NCBI GenBank assembly: GCA_002900995.3
Contig: CM035309.1
Coordinates: forward strand, 3,354,389 to 3,418,388
Direction of reading: 5' to 3'
Length of the DNA: 64,000 nt
Origin: Ganoderma boninense
Lineage: Eukaryota > Basidiomycota > Agaricomycetes > Polyporales > Polyporaceae
Below, in pieces: positions 11,484-22,948 of the stretch (the first letter of the stretch is position 1; each line of letters starts with the position of its first letter). The translations under genes and the position numbers were made by a program. The notes beneath the pieces are model-generated. The model saw only the letters and a list, made by a program, of their open reading frames with translations. It did not search any database and was not told the origin of the DNA.

Positions 11484-11618
11484 GTCTCCTTGAGCACATC
11501 TGATGGAGCGGGAAGCGCAAGCGGCGACGATGTACTGCTCGTGTCTTGAGCACTCATGATGCTGTGGTTATCTAGGGCCACAAGATCAGCTTGATCCTCG
11601 GCGTTCGACCAGTTCAAG
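11484..11618 (-). pseudogene. Truncated copy of the small conserved gene at 30312-30740
   Basis: The minus strand gives LNWSNAEDQADLVALDNHSI and ALPAPSDVLKET, the N-terminal half of the protein encoded intact at 30312-30740. The conserved C-terminal half is lost at a ~0.5-kb deletion junction at about 11484. The extreme N-terminus is hidden by the assembly gap at 11619. A functional product is not expected. Confidence 0.8.
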
Positions 11619-11718
11619 NNNNNNNNNNNNNNNNNNNNNNNNNNNNNNNNNNNNNNNNNNNNNNNNNNNNNNNNNNNNNNNNNNNNNNNNNNNNNNNNNN
11701 NNNNNNNNNNNNNNNNNN
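11619..11718. other. Assembly gap of 100 N
   Basis: Exactly 100 undetermined bases, a conventional scaffold gap of unknown true length. It interrupts a gene in block X, so sequence left and right of it may not be adjacent in the genome. Confidence 0.99.
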
Positions 11719-12254
11719 CTTTGAACATGGGGTCAAATGAGCTCGAATTGCCATTTCAACCCCGCCATCTTCCCATACTAGTGCCGTTCATACCGGCCTG
11801 GGCATTTGATGATGTGGCAACAAGCGTCGAGACTTCACAAGTAAGGAATAGCCAATGTTCCTGGCTGCTGTCCAAGCCCTCGCATAAGCTTAAGATGCAT
11901 CGGTCACTTTGGTCCAATCATTGGCCAGGTTTAATATTTGACGGGGATCCGAAGGACGGACAACCTGTTTTCCACTCCACTGGCATGAACACGAACGCTC
12001 GAAACTAAGGACGTCCACATGTGTTCGGCGTATGCTGGTGGACGAACGGCGTCGTGGCATCTGATAACATTGGCCGAACACCGGCCTCAAGGTGGGCTGC
12101 GACCTTGGCACGACAATCTAGTGTCAAACATTTCTACTGCATTGTGATCCTTAGTCATGCTCGATACAGAGGGATAAGGATTTGCATCCGACCGTTCCAT
12201 CCGACTTCTGTTCCGTCCCCACAGCAAACCTTGCGGGGCAGCTGTCGCTACCCC
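11719..12254. other. Intergenic stretch downstream of PPE1
   Basis: No recognisable coding sequence. The open frames here are under 120 codons and look random. The 3' UTR of PPE1 should lie at the right end. Confidence 0.4.
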
Positions 12255-13869
12255 TTACAGCTCGCCGACCTTCTTGACCCCGACGACCACCCGCTCGTTC
12301 CGTCGCCAAAACTCGACCAGCACGTCCGCCATCCGCGTAGGGTCATCCTGTGACGACAATGAAACTGTCAACGCTTCCGCTCGAGGTTCCCCGCTTCGCG
12401 GGACGCGCTCCGTCCGCCCGCCACGCACCTCGTGCACCATGTGCCCCACGTTGGGAATGACCACGAGCTGGAACTTCCCTTGCATCTGTCCGATCATCAG
12501 CTCCTTGTCGAGGCGCTCCGTGCCCGCGAGCACTAGCAGTCGCGCGGTGCGCGAGGCCAGAAATTTGCCCGACAGGCCTGTGAACCAGCCTGCGCCGATC
12601 CATGCGACGAACACGCGTCGTTTAGCACACAGATCAAGACAGGCGGGGGTACAGCGGCGCGCGCGCGCGCGACTTACTACTCCAGTACGGGGCTGTCGAG
12701 CGGAGCGGCGTCCGCCAGAGATACGCAGGCACGCTCGCGGGCGAGCCTTCCGGAGCCGGCACTATGATGGGCGGGACGGAGACTCTCGCGGACGTCGGGT
12801 TGCGGATCGTGTGCGTGTTCACGCTAAGGGGGATGCCGCGAAGATGAGCCCGCTAGAACGCCGCGAATGAAGGGATTCGGCCCCACTCACTGCCACTCGA
12901 TCGCTTCTTCGGGGCTGTCGAACCCTTCTGGTCGCGCATTGAGGAGACTGTGCATGAGCGGGAGGGCATCGAGTGTGAACTCTGTGCGCGGGAACACGTA
13001 ATTAGCGAGACATCCCGCGATCGCAGAGACGGACTGTAAACCTTCTACGACGTCGATTACGCACACGCCTGAAATTCGATACTGGTGCTGCTGGAGGAGC
13101 GGGCATGCACGGACACACACGGAGCCCCCTAAACTGTGGCCGACCAGCTGACAGGGCGTGAGCGGCCGCGCCCGTCAAAGTGGCATTTGCTCACCAGAAG
13201 GGAAGGTGCGGTTTCGACGTCCGGGAAGACGGTGCGGACGAGATTAACGAGGTCCGCAGTGAGGACGTCCACACCCAGGTTTTCTTGCTCCGGGTTGGCG
13301 AGGGTCTTCGTTCTCCCTGGGACGAATGAGGACTGCTCCATGCATGTGAGTGTGCGCCCCCGTTGACGTCGACGTACCGTGCCCACGGCAATCATACGAC
13401 AGCACCCCGCACTCGCCCCGGCTCATGTCTGTCACCTCCTTCGCCACGCACGCGAATGAAAGGCCGGAGTAGCCGGCGCCGTGGTGGCAGATCATGACCG
13501 TTCCATCCTCGAACTTCGGTGGCGTGTAATAAGCCCTGATGTCGAGCTCCAGACGTGGCCCTGTGACCTGCATTGCCTGATCGAAGAATCCAGAGGCAGA
13601 TATGGGAGCTAAAGAAGGATTCGGGACACGTTTTTGGGTAGGTCGTGGTGTCCGAGAGGGGCTACACGACTCACGAGCCTCCGTGAGCAGCGGGGACTGG
13701 TGGAGTGGGGGGGCAGAAGTACTCACGCTGCTGGAGGCCCCATACCAGTTGGAAGTGAACCTACGGAGTCTGCCCCTTCATCCTCTTCATCCTCTTCTCC
13801 TGGCAATGGAGGAAGCTGAGGCGCTTTCGCAAACCGGGCTTGGAGGGCGGAGCGATACAGATCGGACAT
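12255..13869 (-). CDS. PPE1: Protein phosphatase 2A methylesterase
   Basis: Eight exons on the minus strand (13869-13746, 13608-13378, 13316-13195, 13147-13042, 12981-12891, 12823-12678, 12589-12429, 12347-12255) join in phase to 357 residues. The start MSDLYRSALQARFAKAPQLP is the family N-terminus. The alpha/beta-hydrolase core shows ICHHGAGYSGLSFA, LSYDCRGHGRTKTL, the nucleophile elbow LVGHSLGGSV, RISGVCVIDVVE, and the catalytic-histidine region IPNVGHMVHEDDP. It ends VEFWRRNERVVVGVKKVGEL. PPE1/PME-1 removes the methyl ester from the C-terminal leucine of PP2A catalytic subunits. I chose a GTATGG donor at 13745 for intron 1 because the nearby GTGAGT at 13726 breaks the phase. It lies immediately downstream of, and in the same direction as, RIX7. 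Confidence 0.92.
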
Positions 13870-14117
13870 TCAGCGGATATCGCTAGTGTTCGGGTATTAT
13901 TGTAGAGGGGTTGTAAGGATTGGCAGGTGGATGATGGGTGTATATGTCGTTGCACAGACTCTCTAGAGACCTCTTCAGAGCAGGAAGGATGAGAGTTCTA
14001 CAAGGTCCTCGTGGTGGCTGAAGAGGATGGCCTGGGCGGCGAGGAGTTTCACATTCCCATCTTATCTAATCTCCACCCTTGCCTGTGCTTAATCTCTGTG
14101 AGTGCTTTCAAAGTTTG

Positions 14118-14666
14118 TGCTCTGTACGTCGTCTGACCGTATTCGGGAGGGGAGGAGGTAGGATAGATCATATGCCCCGAGGAGGACGGTACTTGTAGGA
14201 CGCACTCCGAAATGCAGAGAACAGTAGGGCGGAAAAGGTTTTTAAATTACAGCCCTTTCCGAAATTGTTGTCTGCGCGCCTCTGAATGCGAAACAAAATC
14301 AAAAATGCGAAAAATCATAACCACAAGTTCCAGCACTTGTACCTTCATGGAACCACATCCATTGACTCCACAACATGTATGAAAGTGATGGGTAACTTGA
14401 ATCAGGAGTTTTGATGAAGTTACTCGTGAGAAAGAACCGACTCGTCCACTCCATGAATTTTCGTACTTTTGATTATTTTCGAGCGGAGGGGCGCGCGGCC
14501 ATCAATTTCGGAAAGGGCTGTAATCCCTGCGAAGTGCGGTTGTGCTCCGTACGTACCTTGTCTGTTCGTACACGGAGGGGGGAAGGTTGGATAGATCGTT
14601 TTCTCCGGTGAGGGCGGCACTTGGACGATGCACTGCGGAATACAGACAGCAGCGAGCGAAAAAGCG
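14118..14666. repeat. Composite repeat: direct repeats flanking a long inverted repeat
   Basis: A ~120-bp direct repeat (14118-14238 and 14543-14666) shares GGAGGnnGGATAGATC and CGGnACTTG blocks. It encloses a ~72-bp inverted repeat (14246-14316 against 14453-14525) whose arms share ATTACAGCCCTTTCCGAAAT. The centre is AT-rich. It fills most of the 837-bp gap between the RIX7 stop and the PPE1 start, so PPE1 transcription must start within or right of it. The whole structure is repeated in block Y' at about 25068-25617. It could be a foldback element or a structured promoter/terminator. No coding frame is convincing. Confidence 0.8.
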
Positions 14667-14706
14667 TAAACTTCAATATTATTCGTAACACACTACGGCG
14701 AGGTGT

Positions 14707-17700
14707 CTACATCTGCTTGTCCTCGATACGCCTCCCGTCCTCGTCCTTGCCACCCCGCACCGGCAGCCCAGCAAACTTCGACCGCAGCGCCTCGTACTTG
14801 CGCCTCTGCACCGCCGACACGCTGGGCTGCACTTTCTCCAGCGCCCGCGCAAAGTCCTCCGCCGACACCAGCACCCTCTCCTCCGTCGCCTGACCCTGCT
14901 CCTCGCCGCACCCGGCCTCCATCGCGTCGAGCGCCCCCAACGTCCTCTTGAGCGCAACGACCCCCGCCTCCCTCACCAGCGCCGCCAGGTCCGCCCCACT
15001 GTACCCCTCGCACTGGCGCTCGACCAAGTCCTCGAGGAGCAGCTGGATCTTCTTCGGGTCGCCACCGCCCACCGCCGTCGCTGGTCCGCCCAGCGGGACC
15101 TTCCCCACCGTCATCTTGCGCACGATCTCGACGCGCTCCGCGGCCGAGGGCAGGTCGACGTACAGCAGCTTGTCGAGGCGGCCGGGGCGGCACATCGCGG
15201 GGTCGATCATGTCCGGGCGGTTCGTGGCCGCGATGACGTAGACCGATTTGCGGGCGTCGAGGCCGTCGAGCTCTGTCAGGAGCGTGTTCACGACGCGTGC
15301 GGACGACTCGGACTGCGGTGGCATTGCAGTAGAAAGTAGCGGCGGCATTGCAGTAGAAAGTAGCGGCGGCATTGCAGTAGAAAGTGGCAGCGTCAGCAAA
15401 CAGTGGGAGCGGGGCGGCGATGTGGAGTGCGCACCATGCTGTCGTCGCGGCGCGGCACGAGTGCGTCGAGCTCGTCGAAGAAGACGACGCAGGGCGACGA
15501 TGCGCGCGCCCTCGAGAAAACCTGCCGCACCGCGCGCTCGCTCTCGCCGACGTACTGCAACGCGCCCCCGAGACAAAAGACGTCAGCAAGTTGCACCTAC
15601 CACTCCAACGCGAAGAACGCATATGTGCGTGCACGGCATGCGCACCTTGTTCAGCAACTCCGGGCCCTTCACACTGATAAAGTTCGCCCTCGACTCGTTC
15701 GCGACCGCTTTCGCCAGCAGCGTCTTCCCGCACCCGGGCGGGCCCCACAGCAGGACCCCGCACGCAGCGACGATGCCGACCGCGCTGAAGAGCTCCGGCC
15801 GCCTGATCGGCTGCACGATCGCCATCTGGAGCTCCTCGCGCGTCGCGTGTAGCGCGCCGATGTCCGCCCACACGACGTCCGGCACGGTCGCGAAGCCCTC
15901 GCGCTTCGACGACGGCTGCACGTCCTGCAGCGCGAGCATAAAGTCCGCGTAGGTGATGCACAGCGGCGCGAGCTGCGCCTCCGTGAGCGGGCCCGGGTGC
16001 GCGCGGAGGAAGTGCACGATCGAGCTCGCGATAGTGTGTTTCGAGACGTCGAAGCTGGCGAAGGGGATGATTTTGCCGCTGCTGCTGCTTGTTGGGTCGG
16101 TGGGCGGCGGATGGGAGGGAGGGTCGACGGCCATGGACGTGTCGCCGTCTGCTTCGGGTATCGCGTTGTCGGGGAGGACGAGGGTGCCTTCTGAGATCTG
16201 CTTGAATATTCGCTTCACTGCGATGATGCCTGCGGCGCCGGTGAGGGCGGCGAGGTCTGCGCCGACGTAGCCCGGTGTCGCTTTCGCCAGTGCGGCGTAG
16301 TCGAAGTCGCCTTCTAGCCTGAGCTTTGACGACTGGACGCGAATGATCCTGCGAAGAATCAGGATAGGATAAGTGGATCATGAACCGCGTCCACGTACTG
16401 TGCTCGTGCCTCTTCGTCTGGTACACCCATGCTGATCTCATGGTCGAAGCGACCGGCACGACGTAGCGCAGCGTCCAGGGAGTCCGGTCGATTTGTTGCA
16501 CCGATCACGACGACAGGCTTGTTGTCGTTCTTCTCCCACGACATGTCTGAGCCAATATCAGCCTGAGCGTGCGGCTCACGGAATGAGAGACAGACGCACC
16601 ATCCATGCAGGTCAGAAACTGCGCGACTATTCGTCGTTCCATCTCCCGTTGCGCACTCTCGCGTTTGGGCGTGATGGCGTCGATCTCGTCGATGAAGAGG
16701 AGACAGGGCGCGACCCTTTTGGCTTCATCGAACGTATCCCGGAGCGTCTTCTCGGACTCGCCTGACATGCCTGAGACGACAGACGGGGCAGAGATGTTGA
16801 TGAACGGTACGCCGAGCTCCTATAGGTTGCGACACAGGCCCCGGGTGAGATATGGTCGTGGAAGATGAATGCTGGGAAGGAAGAGGCTCCAGCCAGAATA
16901 TCGCATTCCCCGTCTGGCCAGCTATGGCTATGGCCATGGCTGCGAAAAGAGATTCTCGCCGTTTTCCCGAGAATCCCGTTTCGACAGCCGAGGCCGGCGC
17001 CTTGGGTTCATCCCGCTCGGTGCCTTTTCTTCCCCGCCGTCCCTAGTGGCTATTTTGTCCCTATTCCCCTTGCTTTCTGGGACTTAGGCATAAATTGATG
17101 AAACAGAATATTAGAAACTTTCCTTGAAAGTTTAAGAGGAGTAGAGCAGGAGGGAGTGACTTTGCACTCCCTGCTGCACTCCGTGGTGGGTGTTCCAAGG
17201 ACGGCTGAAGGCGTTTCGTCGTGTTCTCGGTTCTCTCGATAGGCGAACTCAGCGGACTTCAAGTGTGGCCCAAGCGGCCATCATGGTTGGCTATGACTAT
17301 AGCTGGCCAGGCGGTGAATCTACCGCTAAGCCGCCAACCGAGAAAAATAAGAACACTGCGACGCAACCTCAGCCTTTCCGCGGCCATATCGAATGCCGTA
17401 CTCGGCCAGAGGGAGATGGCGGTGATCTGCCGTAGTCGGCCAGCGGGGGTATGTTCTGAGGAAACCATACGAGGAACAAATGCAGGAAAAAGGGGAAGGG
17501 GCAAAGGCAAAACGCCCACAAAACCGATCCAGAGTACAACGGTCACTCACCCCAGCAATCGCATGCGCAAGCATCGTCTTTCCACAGCCGGGAGGGCCGT
17601 GCAAGAGAACCCCCCGCGGCGGCTGCACGCCCGTGTGCAAGTAAATCTCCGGGTGGCACAGCGGCATTGCGACCAGCTCCAGCATCTTCTCTATGCACGC

Positions 17701-18117
17701 GTCGACCCCTCCAAGGTCCGACAGACGCGTCGTCGGAGGTGTGTGGTCCTTCGACATGCTGCCCCCAGAAAGCTTCGCGCGTTTGCTCCCATCCTCCCGT
17801 GTCGAGCGCAGCTTCCGCTTCGTGCTAACGGGTTTTGAATCTGTGGAAGCGGTCGCTGGTTCCGCCTCTGCAGTGGGCGCGTCGAGGGCAGTCTCTGCTG
17901 GGGCGGCGTCTGCAGTGGGTTCCTCCGCGGGTGGAGGAGCGCCGGGGGTCGCGGGCGCAGAGGCGGGTGTGGATGTGAAGTTTAGATTGACCTTGGCTCG
18001 TCTATGGGTCGACCAGAGACCTTGCATAGAGCGATTGAGGGCGTTCGAGCTCTGGCTAGACACATGTGAGCGAAGCAAGAGAAGGGGAAAGGTTGTTGGA
18101 CGCACCAAGATCTCCAT
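14707..18117 (-). CDS. RIX7: Ribosome biogenesis AAA-ATPase, Rix7/NVL type
   Basis: Seven exons (18117-18106, 18051-17551, 16819-16600, 16546-16399, 16348-15646, 15554-15435, 15312-14707) join in phase to 769 residues. Two AAA modules are complete. D1 has Walker [17 protein letters not shown], Walker [15 protein letters not shown] and sensor [21 protein letters not shown]2 has [33 protein letters not shown] and [20 protein letters not shown]. The linker is rich in Pro/Ser (residues ~390-430). Rix7/NVL hexamers extract assembly factors from pre-60S particles in the nucleolus and nucleus. A basic stretch ([16 protein letters not shown]) may be a nuclear signal. Oddities: a 731-bp D1 intron holding repeat E, an intron minisatellite, a 12-nt first exon, and no clear N-terminal domain before [12 protein letters not shown] (yeast Rix7 is ~70 residues longer), so upstream exons may be missing. 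Confidence 0.92.
15320..15391. repeat. Three 24-bp tandem repeats in a RIX7 intron
   Basis: The unit GGCATTGCAGTAGAAAGTAG plus CGGC occurs at 15320, 15344 and 15368, the last slightly changed. It lies inside the 122-bp intron 15313-15434, just before the splice acceptor on the minus strand, where each unit supplies a pyrimidine-rich tract. It is kept in block Y' at about 26270-26341. Confidence 0.85.
16896..17325. mobile_element. Dispersed repeat E, copy 2, inside a RIX7 intron
   Basis: About 430 bases are homologous to 9062-9508 and 27694-28138. The left end (16914-16939, CTGGCCAGCTATGGCTATGG) and right end (17282-17310) are imperfect inverted repeats. It accounts for most of the 731-bp intron 16820-17550, whereas neighbouring introns are 53-122 bp. 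Further partial copies of the end motif occur to 17450 (CGGCCAG), so the inserted unit may extend beyond 17325. The clean splice sites outside it suggest the host intron still works. Confidence 0.78.
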
Positions 18118-21100
18118 CGAGCCCTGATATACGCCACAAAAGCGATGGGATGCGTAGGCAGAGGAGGAGTACCCGCAGCTAGAGCCTGGGAATCAGTGGA
18201 GGTTCGGGACAGGGAGAATCACCGCCGAGTTTGCCTGAGAGTAGCAATTCTGTCGAGGGCGCGTTTTCCTGTACCAAAACGCGGACCAAGCGCTCTGCGG
18301 ACCATGCCCGGGCCGGCGATCGGGCGAGCTGTTTCGAACCCGGCTCGCTGCTTCTTTCCTCCGGATCCTCCTCCCTCGACTCGTTTCACACGCATCCTGT
18401 TCCTGGGCCTCGCTCGACGTCGACATCAAGCATCTCTCGCCCGCATCCTCTGCGCGCACGGCATCCTTCCGGAGCACTGCCCGTCCCCCAACTCCCGCCA
18501 GCCAAATGCTCGCCACGCATCAAGAACTCGAACCAAGTTACAAGCGGACCAATGTCGTCGTAAGTGTGCTAATCCGGGGCCCCCCACTAACATCGTACCA
18601 GACCTGCCCGCCGCTCGCGCGAAATGTCCCCAGGCTTGCGCGACGACCCGCTGCTCCTGCGAGCTCATGTCGGGCACGTCCTGCAACACGTGGTAAGAAA
18701 CACTGAGGTCAGTGTATGCGCGCCGGAAACATGATGTGCAGTGAATGACTAGCTACTCACCGTCCTGTTGACGACAGTGCAGGAGACTCGGCGCGCAATC
18801 GTCCTGCCAGTGGACGAGGCACTCACCTCATGCGGTGCAAGGTGTGCTCCGCCGTCAACTGCGAGAGGAGAAGACGGGGGCGGGGGGGTCCTGAGCGTGT
18901 CCCGCCGGCTCCGCTGTCCCTCTTATGCACCGTTCTTCGAGTCTCCGTCGAATCCCGCTGGCGGGCCGCATAGGCTTCTCTTCCGTCCCGAGCGCGAGCG
19001 ACACCTGCTAACGATGCTTCCATGTCCCGTGTTCCAGGGCCCCAGGGTCTTCTCGCCCTCGCGACCAGCGAAAACTTGAAGCTACGTTTACCCCGGGTCC
19101 GATACTCTGCCCGTCTCACCGGTTGATTGGCCCAGGTGCAGCTAGCGACAGGGCGAGGTGAGAGGTGAGTGCCATCAGTTCTCGAAGACTGTTCCTGGGT
19201 TCTGCGACGTGCGGCTTCCTCGAACCCACTTGCTGGGTTCATGGACGGATCGCACAGTCTCCTCCTCTGCTCGTCAGCAGGATATATTATTCTCTGAGTC
19301 CTGTATGTGGGTCGATTGAATTCCGAGCTCGTCCGCCGGTTGCGCAGCGGCCTGTACCGGTGGGTTTGGCTTCTTTCGCTTCTGTCTCCTGCGGTCAGCC
19401 ATGAGAACAGACTCGACGGTTGCAGACTGCAATGAGAAACGACGTGCCGAGTCAAATTCAAATTTCCTCCGCCCCGAGGAACGTCTGTTGTTGACGCTTC
19501 CATTCCGCACTACTAGGATCCCATCCTCGGCCCCTCACGACGGTCGTATGTCTCTCTTCGGCGGAGTCTTCGCCCTGGGACCTGTCTGTTCCTCCATCTC
19601 ACTGAGCATCCGCCCTCTGCTCGGCCATGATTGCAGCTGACTCCAGACGTGCAGACAAGAGCCTCTCTGGTTCGGAGGTCTGAGCTTCGAGTTCGACTGT
19701 CTAATTCTGGCGACGGCTTCCGACGCGTCGAAGCATCCGCTAGCGCGACCGCATTTAGAATGCGAAGAAGGTTTCGGGTATCGGGAAGGCATGCGACACG
19801 CTAAGACTGACTGCACGCCGTTCACGGAGCATCCCCGCCATGTCCGACTCTGATCGCTCAGCACGATGACGATGGTGAGTCCTGTACTGCCCAGACGGTG
19901 GTACATCCGAAGGTCTTTTGTTAATGAAGCCGAGTCGGCCCTGCGCGGTGCCGGCGATGCCCAGGTATGTCCGCCGTGCTCTCTGTTCTTCTCGGGCCCG
20001 ACGAACGACCGCACTGGCCATCACCGACTATGGTCCAGATCAGGAAGCTTGAACACTCGAAGCAGCGTTCTCGACGTCCGGGACGTCTGGAGAGTCCCTG
20101 ACAGTGCTTCCCGGTGAGTGCGCATCGCGACGGCCAGTTTGTCACGGTCAACTACGAGTCCACCTGCAGGCAGGTCAGCTTGACCGCCTCTCTTTCGGCC
20201 GCTATGTCGAGTAGACTCGCCACCAGCGCAACGGTCGTTGGAATGCAGTGCCTTGAATGGCCCTACATGGACATGAATCCATGCCATCAACTTGATTCCA
20301 GCTGCCTCGGGCTGCCCGGATGGCAACACAGACTGACATTTCGCGGTCTAGCAAGGAACGTCTCATTCCTGTGCGCCCACAAACGTACGGCATCACAATG
20401 CTCAGGAGGCTGCCGGTTGGACGGGGTTCCACGGAGAACTCTTGCCCCCTTCTCGTTCCCCGGTCGCTCGGCAACCCAGCAGACGCTACTCGGGCCCGAC
20501 ACCCTGGCAATCAAAACTCAACGTCCATCTGCTCCCCGCGACTCGAAGTCCCGCGGACATGCTCGGCGTGCCTGTTCGGCGTCCACTGCAACCGCCCCGC
20601 TTCGATCCCGGACCCGATGGTCCAGCGCCCCGATGCCCGAGATACCTGCACGCATCAGCCATCGGAGGACCCTGATCTTGTGTACGCCGTCGGGCGAGAA
20701 AGGTACGAGATTGGCCGGCAGCGGCCGCCCAAGGTCGCGTTCCGGTGCGTCTGATTTATGCTTTGCTTCCGCTTCTCTTCTCTTCTCTCCTCTTGCTCGG
20801 GTGCGCCCTCCGGTAGCACATCGGGGGGTGCCACCTCGAGTACACTGCGAATCGAGTGTCGTGCTCGCGGCCACCGTTGACGGACTGGTCTGTGGTCGAG
20901 TCCAGGGAGGCCCACGGCCTTCGAGCATTGACTGGGCAACGATAGGTTGTCGCTGACAAACGCGACGTTGTCGTTGCTGCAGCTCCAAGCACCGTGAGTC
21001 CGAGACGTGCGGTACAAAGATGTTGCGAGATCACGATCACGTTCAGGCTGACGTCGATTCCCTTTTACAGGACTCGACCATGGATTCGACTGACATTCAG

Positions 21101-22948
21101 GGTAGGGACGGAGTCTACGGCCGAAGCAGGTGCACGCGGCGGGGTTTGCAGGGAATGCGATCGCCCGGTGGGCGATCACCTGTCCTGTAGCTATGCTACA
21201 GTCTTGCGAGACGTCAAATCGGCATACCCTTGCTTCCATCTATCCTCGGCTGGCGGGTTCTTTCGGACGGAGATCTAGTCCGAGCGCCGCAACATGGGAT
21301 GCGGCATTCCCGTCAGAATGTCTATTGTGCGTGCCTGCATCTCTGACCTGAAATCCTGAATCCAGTACGTTGTTCGTGGAGCATTGGAGGGCGAGCGAGT
21401 TCAGTAACACAGCGGGTGTGCACCGCTTGTGACTTTTGGTTCAGTGAGGCGCCGCTGACGATGACTTCACCACGTAGTGTCTCGGCCTTGACTGCATCGG
21501 GCTCGGGAGAACTTTGGAGCCTCGGACGCACACCCTGAACGCTCCCCGGACCGTCATATTCGGGACCGCCTACCGCCGATGCCGTCTCGTATGACATCCT
21601 CCGTTCTACAGAAGAAAAAGGTACGTTAGCAAGTGCATTTGTTTAAATGCTCCCGGCAGTCAGGGTTGATTTGGGTATCGTCGTGACCAGGAGATTCCGG
21701 CCCGTCGCTGCCTCGCGAGGAGAGCGAGGAGCCTCATCTGGGAGGTCGAAGCTCGTCGCCTCGGCCGCTCTCGTGCGCGGTGGGATCCGGACAGGGTGGT
21801 GCGCACTTCTCTGCTAATTTTGCCCGCGTCGAGCCCAGCAGGTCGCTGTCGTGGAAACCATGGCCACCGCCCCTCAGAGTCTTGCAGTCAACCAGGGTCC
21901 GATGCGTCCGCGAGCAGCCAGCACTCAGGCGGACGTCCACGGCGCGTTGCTGGTGCGTACGACATTTGTGTTTGAGAGACCGCATTATGCGGCCCATGCG
22001 ACTTCGTCTGTTGAAGCAGCGCAGGGTTCGGACAGGGAGCGACAGACATCCTGCGACAGGGAAGGCCATCCAGGTAAGCTAATGATGGGAAGCTCATTGA
22101 CGGGCTTCTCGTACTAGTGCAGACTCGCGCCAACTGAGGCAGATTGCGGGCGGCGGTCGTTTGGGTGAGCGTCATATTAATCTGTGAACGCTTCGTGTTG
22201 ACGCTGACTAGCGTCATGCCAGGGAGTCGGGTGTGGCCGAGGAAAAGTCCTGCACCCGCGTTCGGGGCCTCGTGGGCGACTGTCGGGCTGAGTATTCAGG
22301 CACCGCAACCTCGACCGGTCCGCTTGTGCAGCTGCACCAGGAGAAGGTCTGGCGAACAGACAATTCTGATGAGCCCGGCCGCTAGAACCCGGTTCAAGTG
22401 TCATGGAAGACTCGGAGGGGTCGCGGATGGCACGTCCTCCTCGACCGTAGAGCCCTGATTCCTGTCAGTGAGGCTGAGGGACGACGGCGCGAGGTCGCAC
22501 AGGTGCGCAGTGGTGATCGCGCGAGGTGGCGTAGAGCCGTAACAAGGGGATGTAGACGGGTGTGCCCCGCAATGTTTGATAACGGGAGGACATCCCGTGT
22601 GACTGACGGCCGGAGAGGGGAGCGACTCGACTTCGTGGACAGGAGCTCTGACGTACGACTGCTCGGGCCGTTCTCAGGTCTCCCGGCCGCGGACCAGGGA
22701 CCAGTTTCGGGACGGCGTCTTCTGGCGGACAGCACTGCTCGGGTGAGCCCCCAAAGTTCTCTCTGAACCCTGTACACCGAGCTTGCCATTTGCTTTTCCA
22801 GGAGCGTCGACTTGGACGCAGCGCCCGCGAGAAGCAAGGCTTGAATCTGAAAATCAAATGGTATTCCACCGCCCTTCGCCGGTCACAAACCTAGTAAGAA
22901 GACAGGAGCGCTCGAAAGACCTCAAATAGGCCCTGGACGCGGCGCGGG
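18118..22948. other. Large region without a recognised gene
   Basis: Nearly 5 kb with no familiar protein motif. Several open stretches are longer than usual for spacer, on both strands (20114-20956 plus, 280 codons; 18823-19503 minus, 226; 20655-21239 minus, 194). Plausible small introns can be drawn on the plus strand, for example 18552-18601 and 22077-22119. Protein-like plus-strand stretches include SEDPDLVYAVGRERYEIGRQ (about 20660-20720) and LLVRTTFVFERPHY (about 21950-21990). One or more fast-evolving multi-exon genes may lie here, but I cannot assign a model, strand or function. Confidence 0.35.

Larger units (their letters stand above)
8521..11618. repeat. Duplicated block X (partner 27163-30697)
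   Basis: The sequence from 8521 to the N-gap can be followed in the same order and orientation at 27163-30697. The copies share an upstream 110-codon open stretch, the repeat element, the TATA box, the proline-rich gene and part of a small conserved gene. They differ by scattered substitutions and many small indels. This copy also lacks about 0.5 kb that corresponds to roughly 30083-30555. The duplication is clearly older than the Y/Y' pair. Confidence 0.9.
13824..16112. repeat. Duplicated block Y (partner 24774-27062)
   Basis: 2.29 kb recurs at a constant offset of 10950 bases with only a handful of differences. Most of these are one-base changes in homopolymer length, with rare substitutions (for example near 13956 and 14024). 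The block begins inside PPE1 exon 1 and stops inside RIX7 exon 5, where the partner meets an N-gap. Such near-identity suggests an allelic or falsely duplicated contig as readily as a very recent real duplication. Confidence 0.93.

Noticed and set aside
13727..13745. GTGAGT donor at 13726 for PPE1 intron 1
   Set aside because: A stronger-looking site, but it leaves two bases where one is needed. GTATGG at 13745 keeps the phase and yields LPTAPISASGFF.
14693..16501. 602-codon minus-strand open frame across RIX7
   Set aside because: It reads through introns and switches frame relative to both AAA modules. Only short parts coincide with the true exons.
18145..18700. Plus-strand three-exon gene candidate
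   Set aside because: Introns at 18552 and 18697 can be drawn, but the protein has no motif and the start is arbitrary. Kept only as part of the unassigned region.
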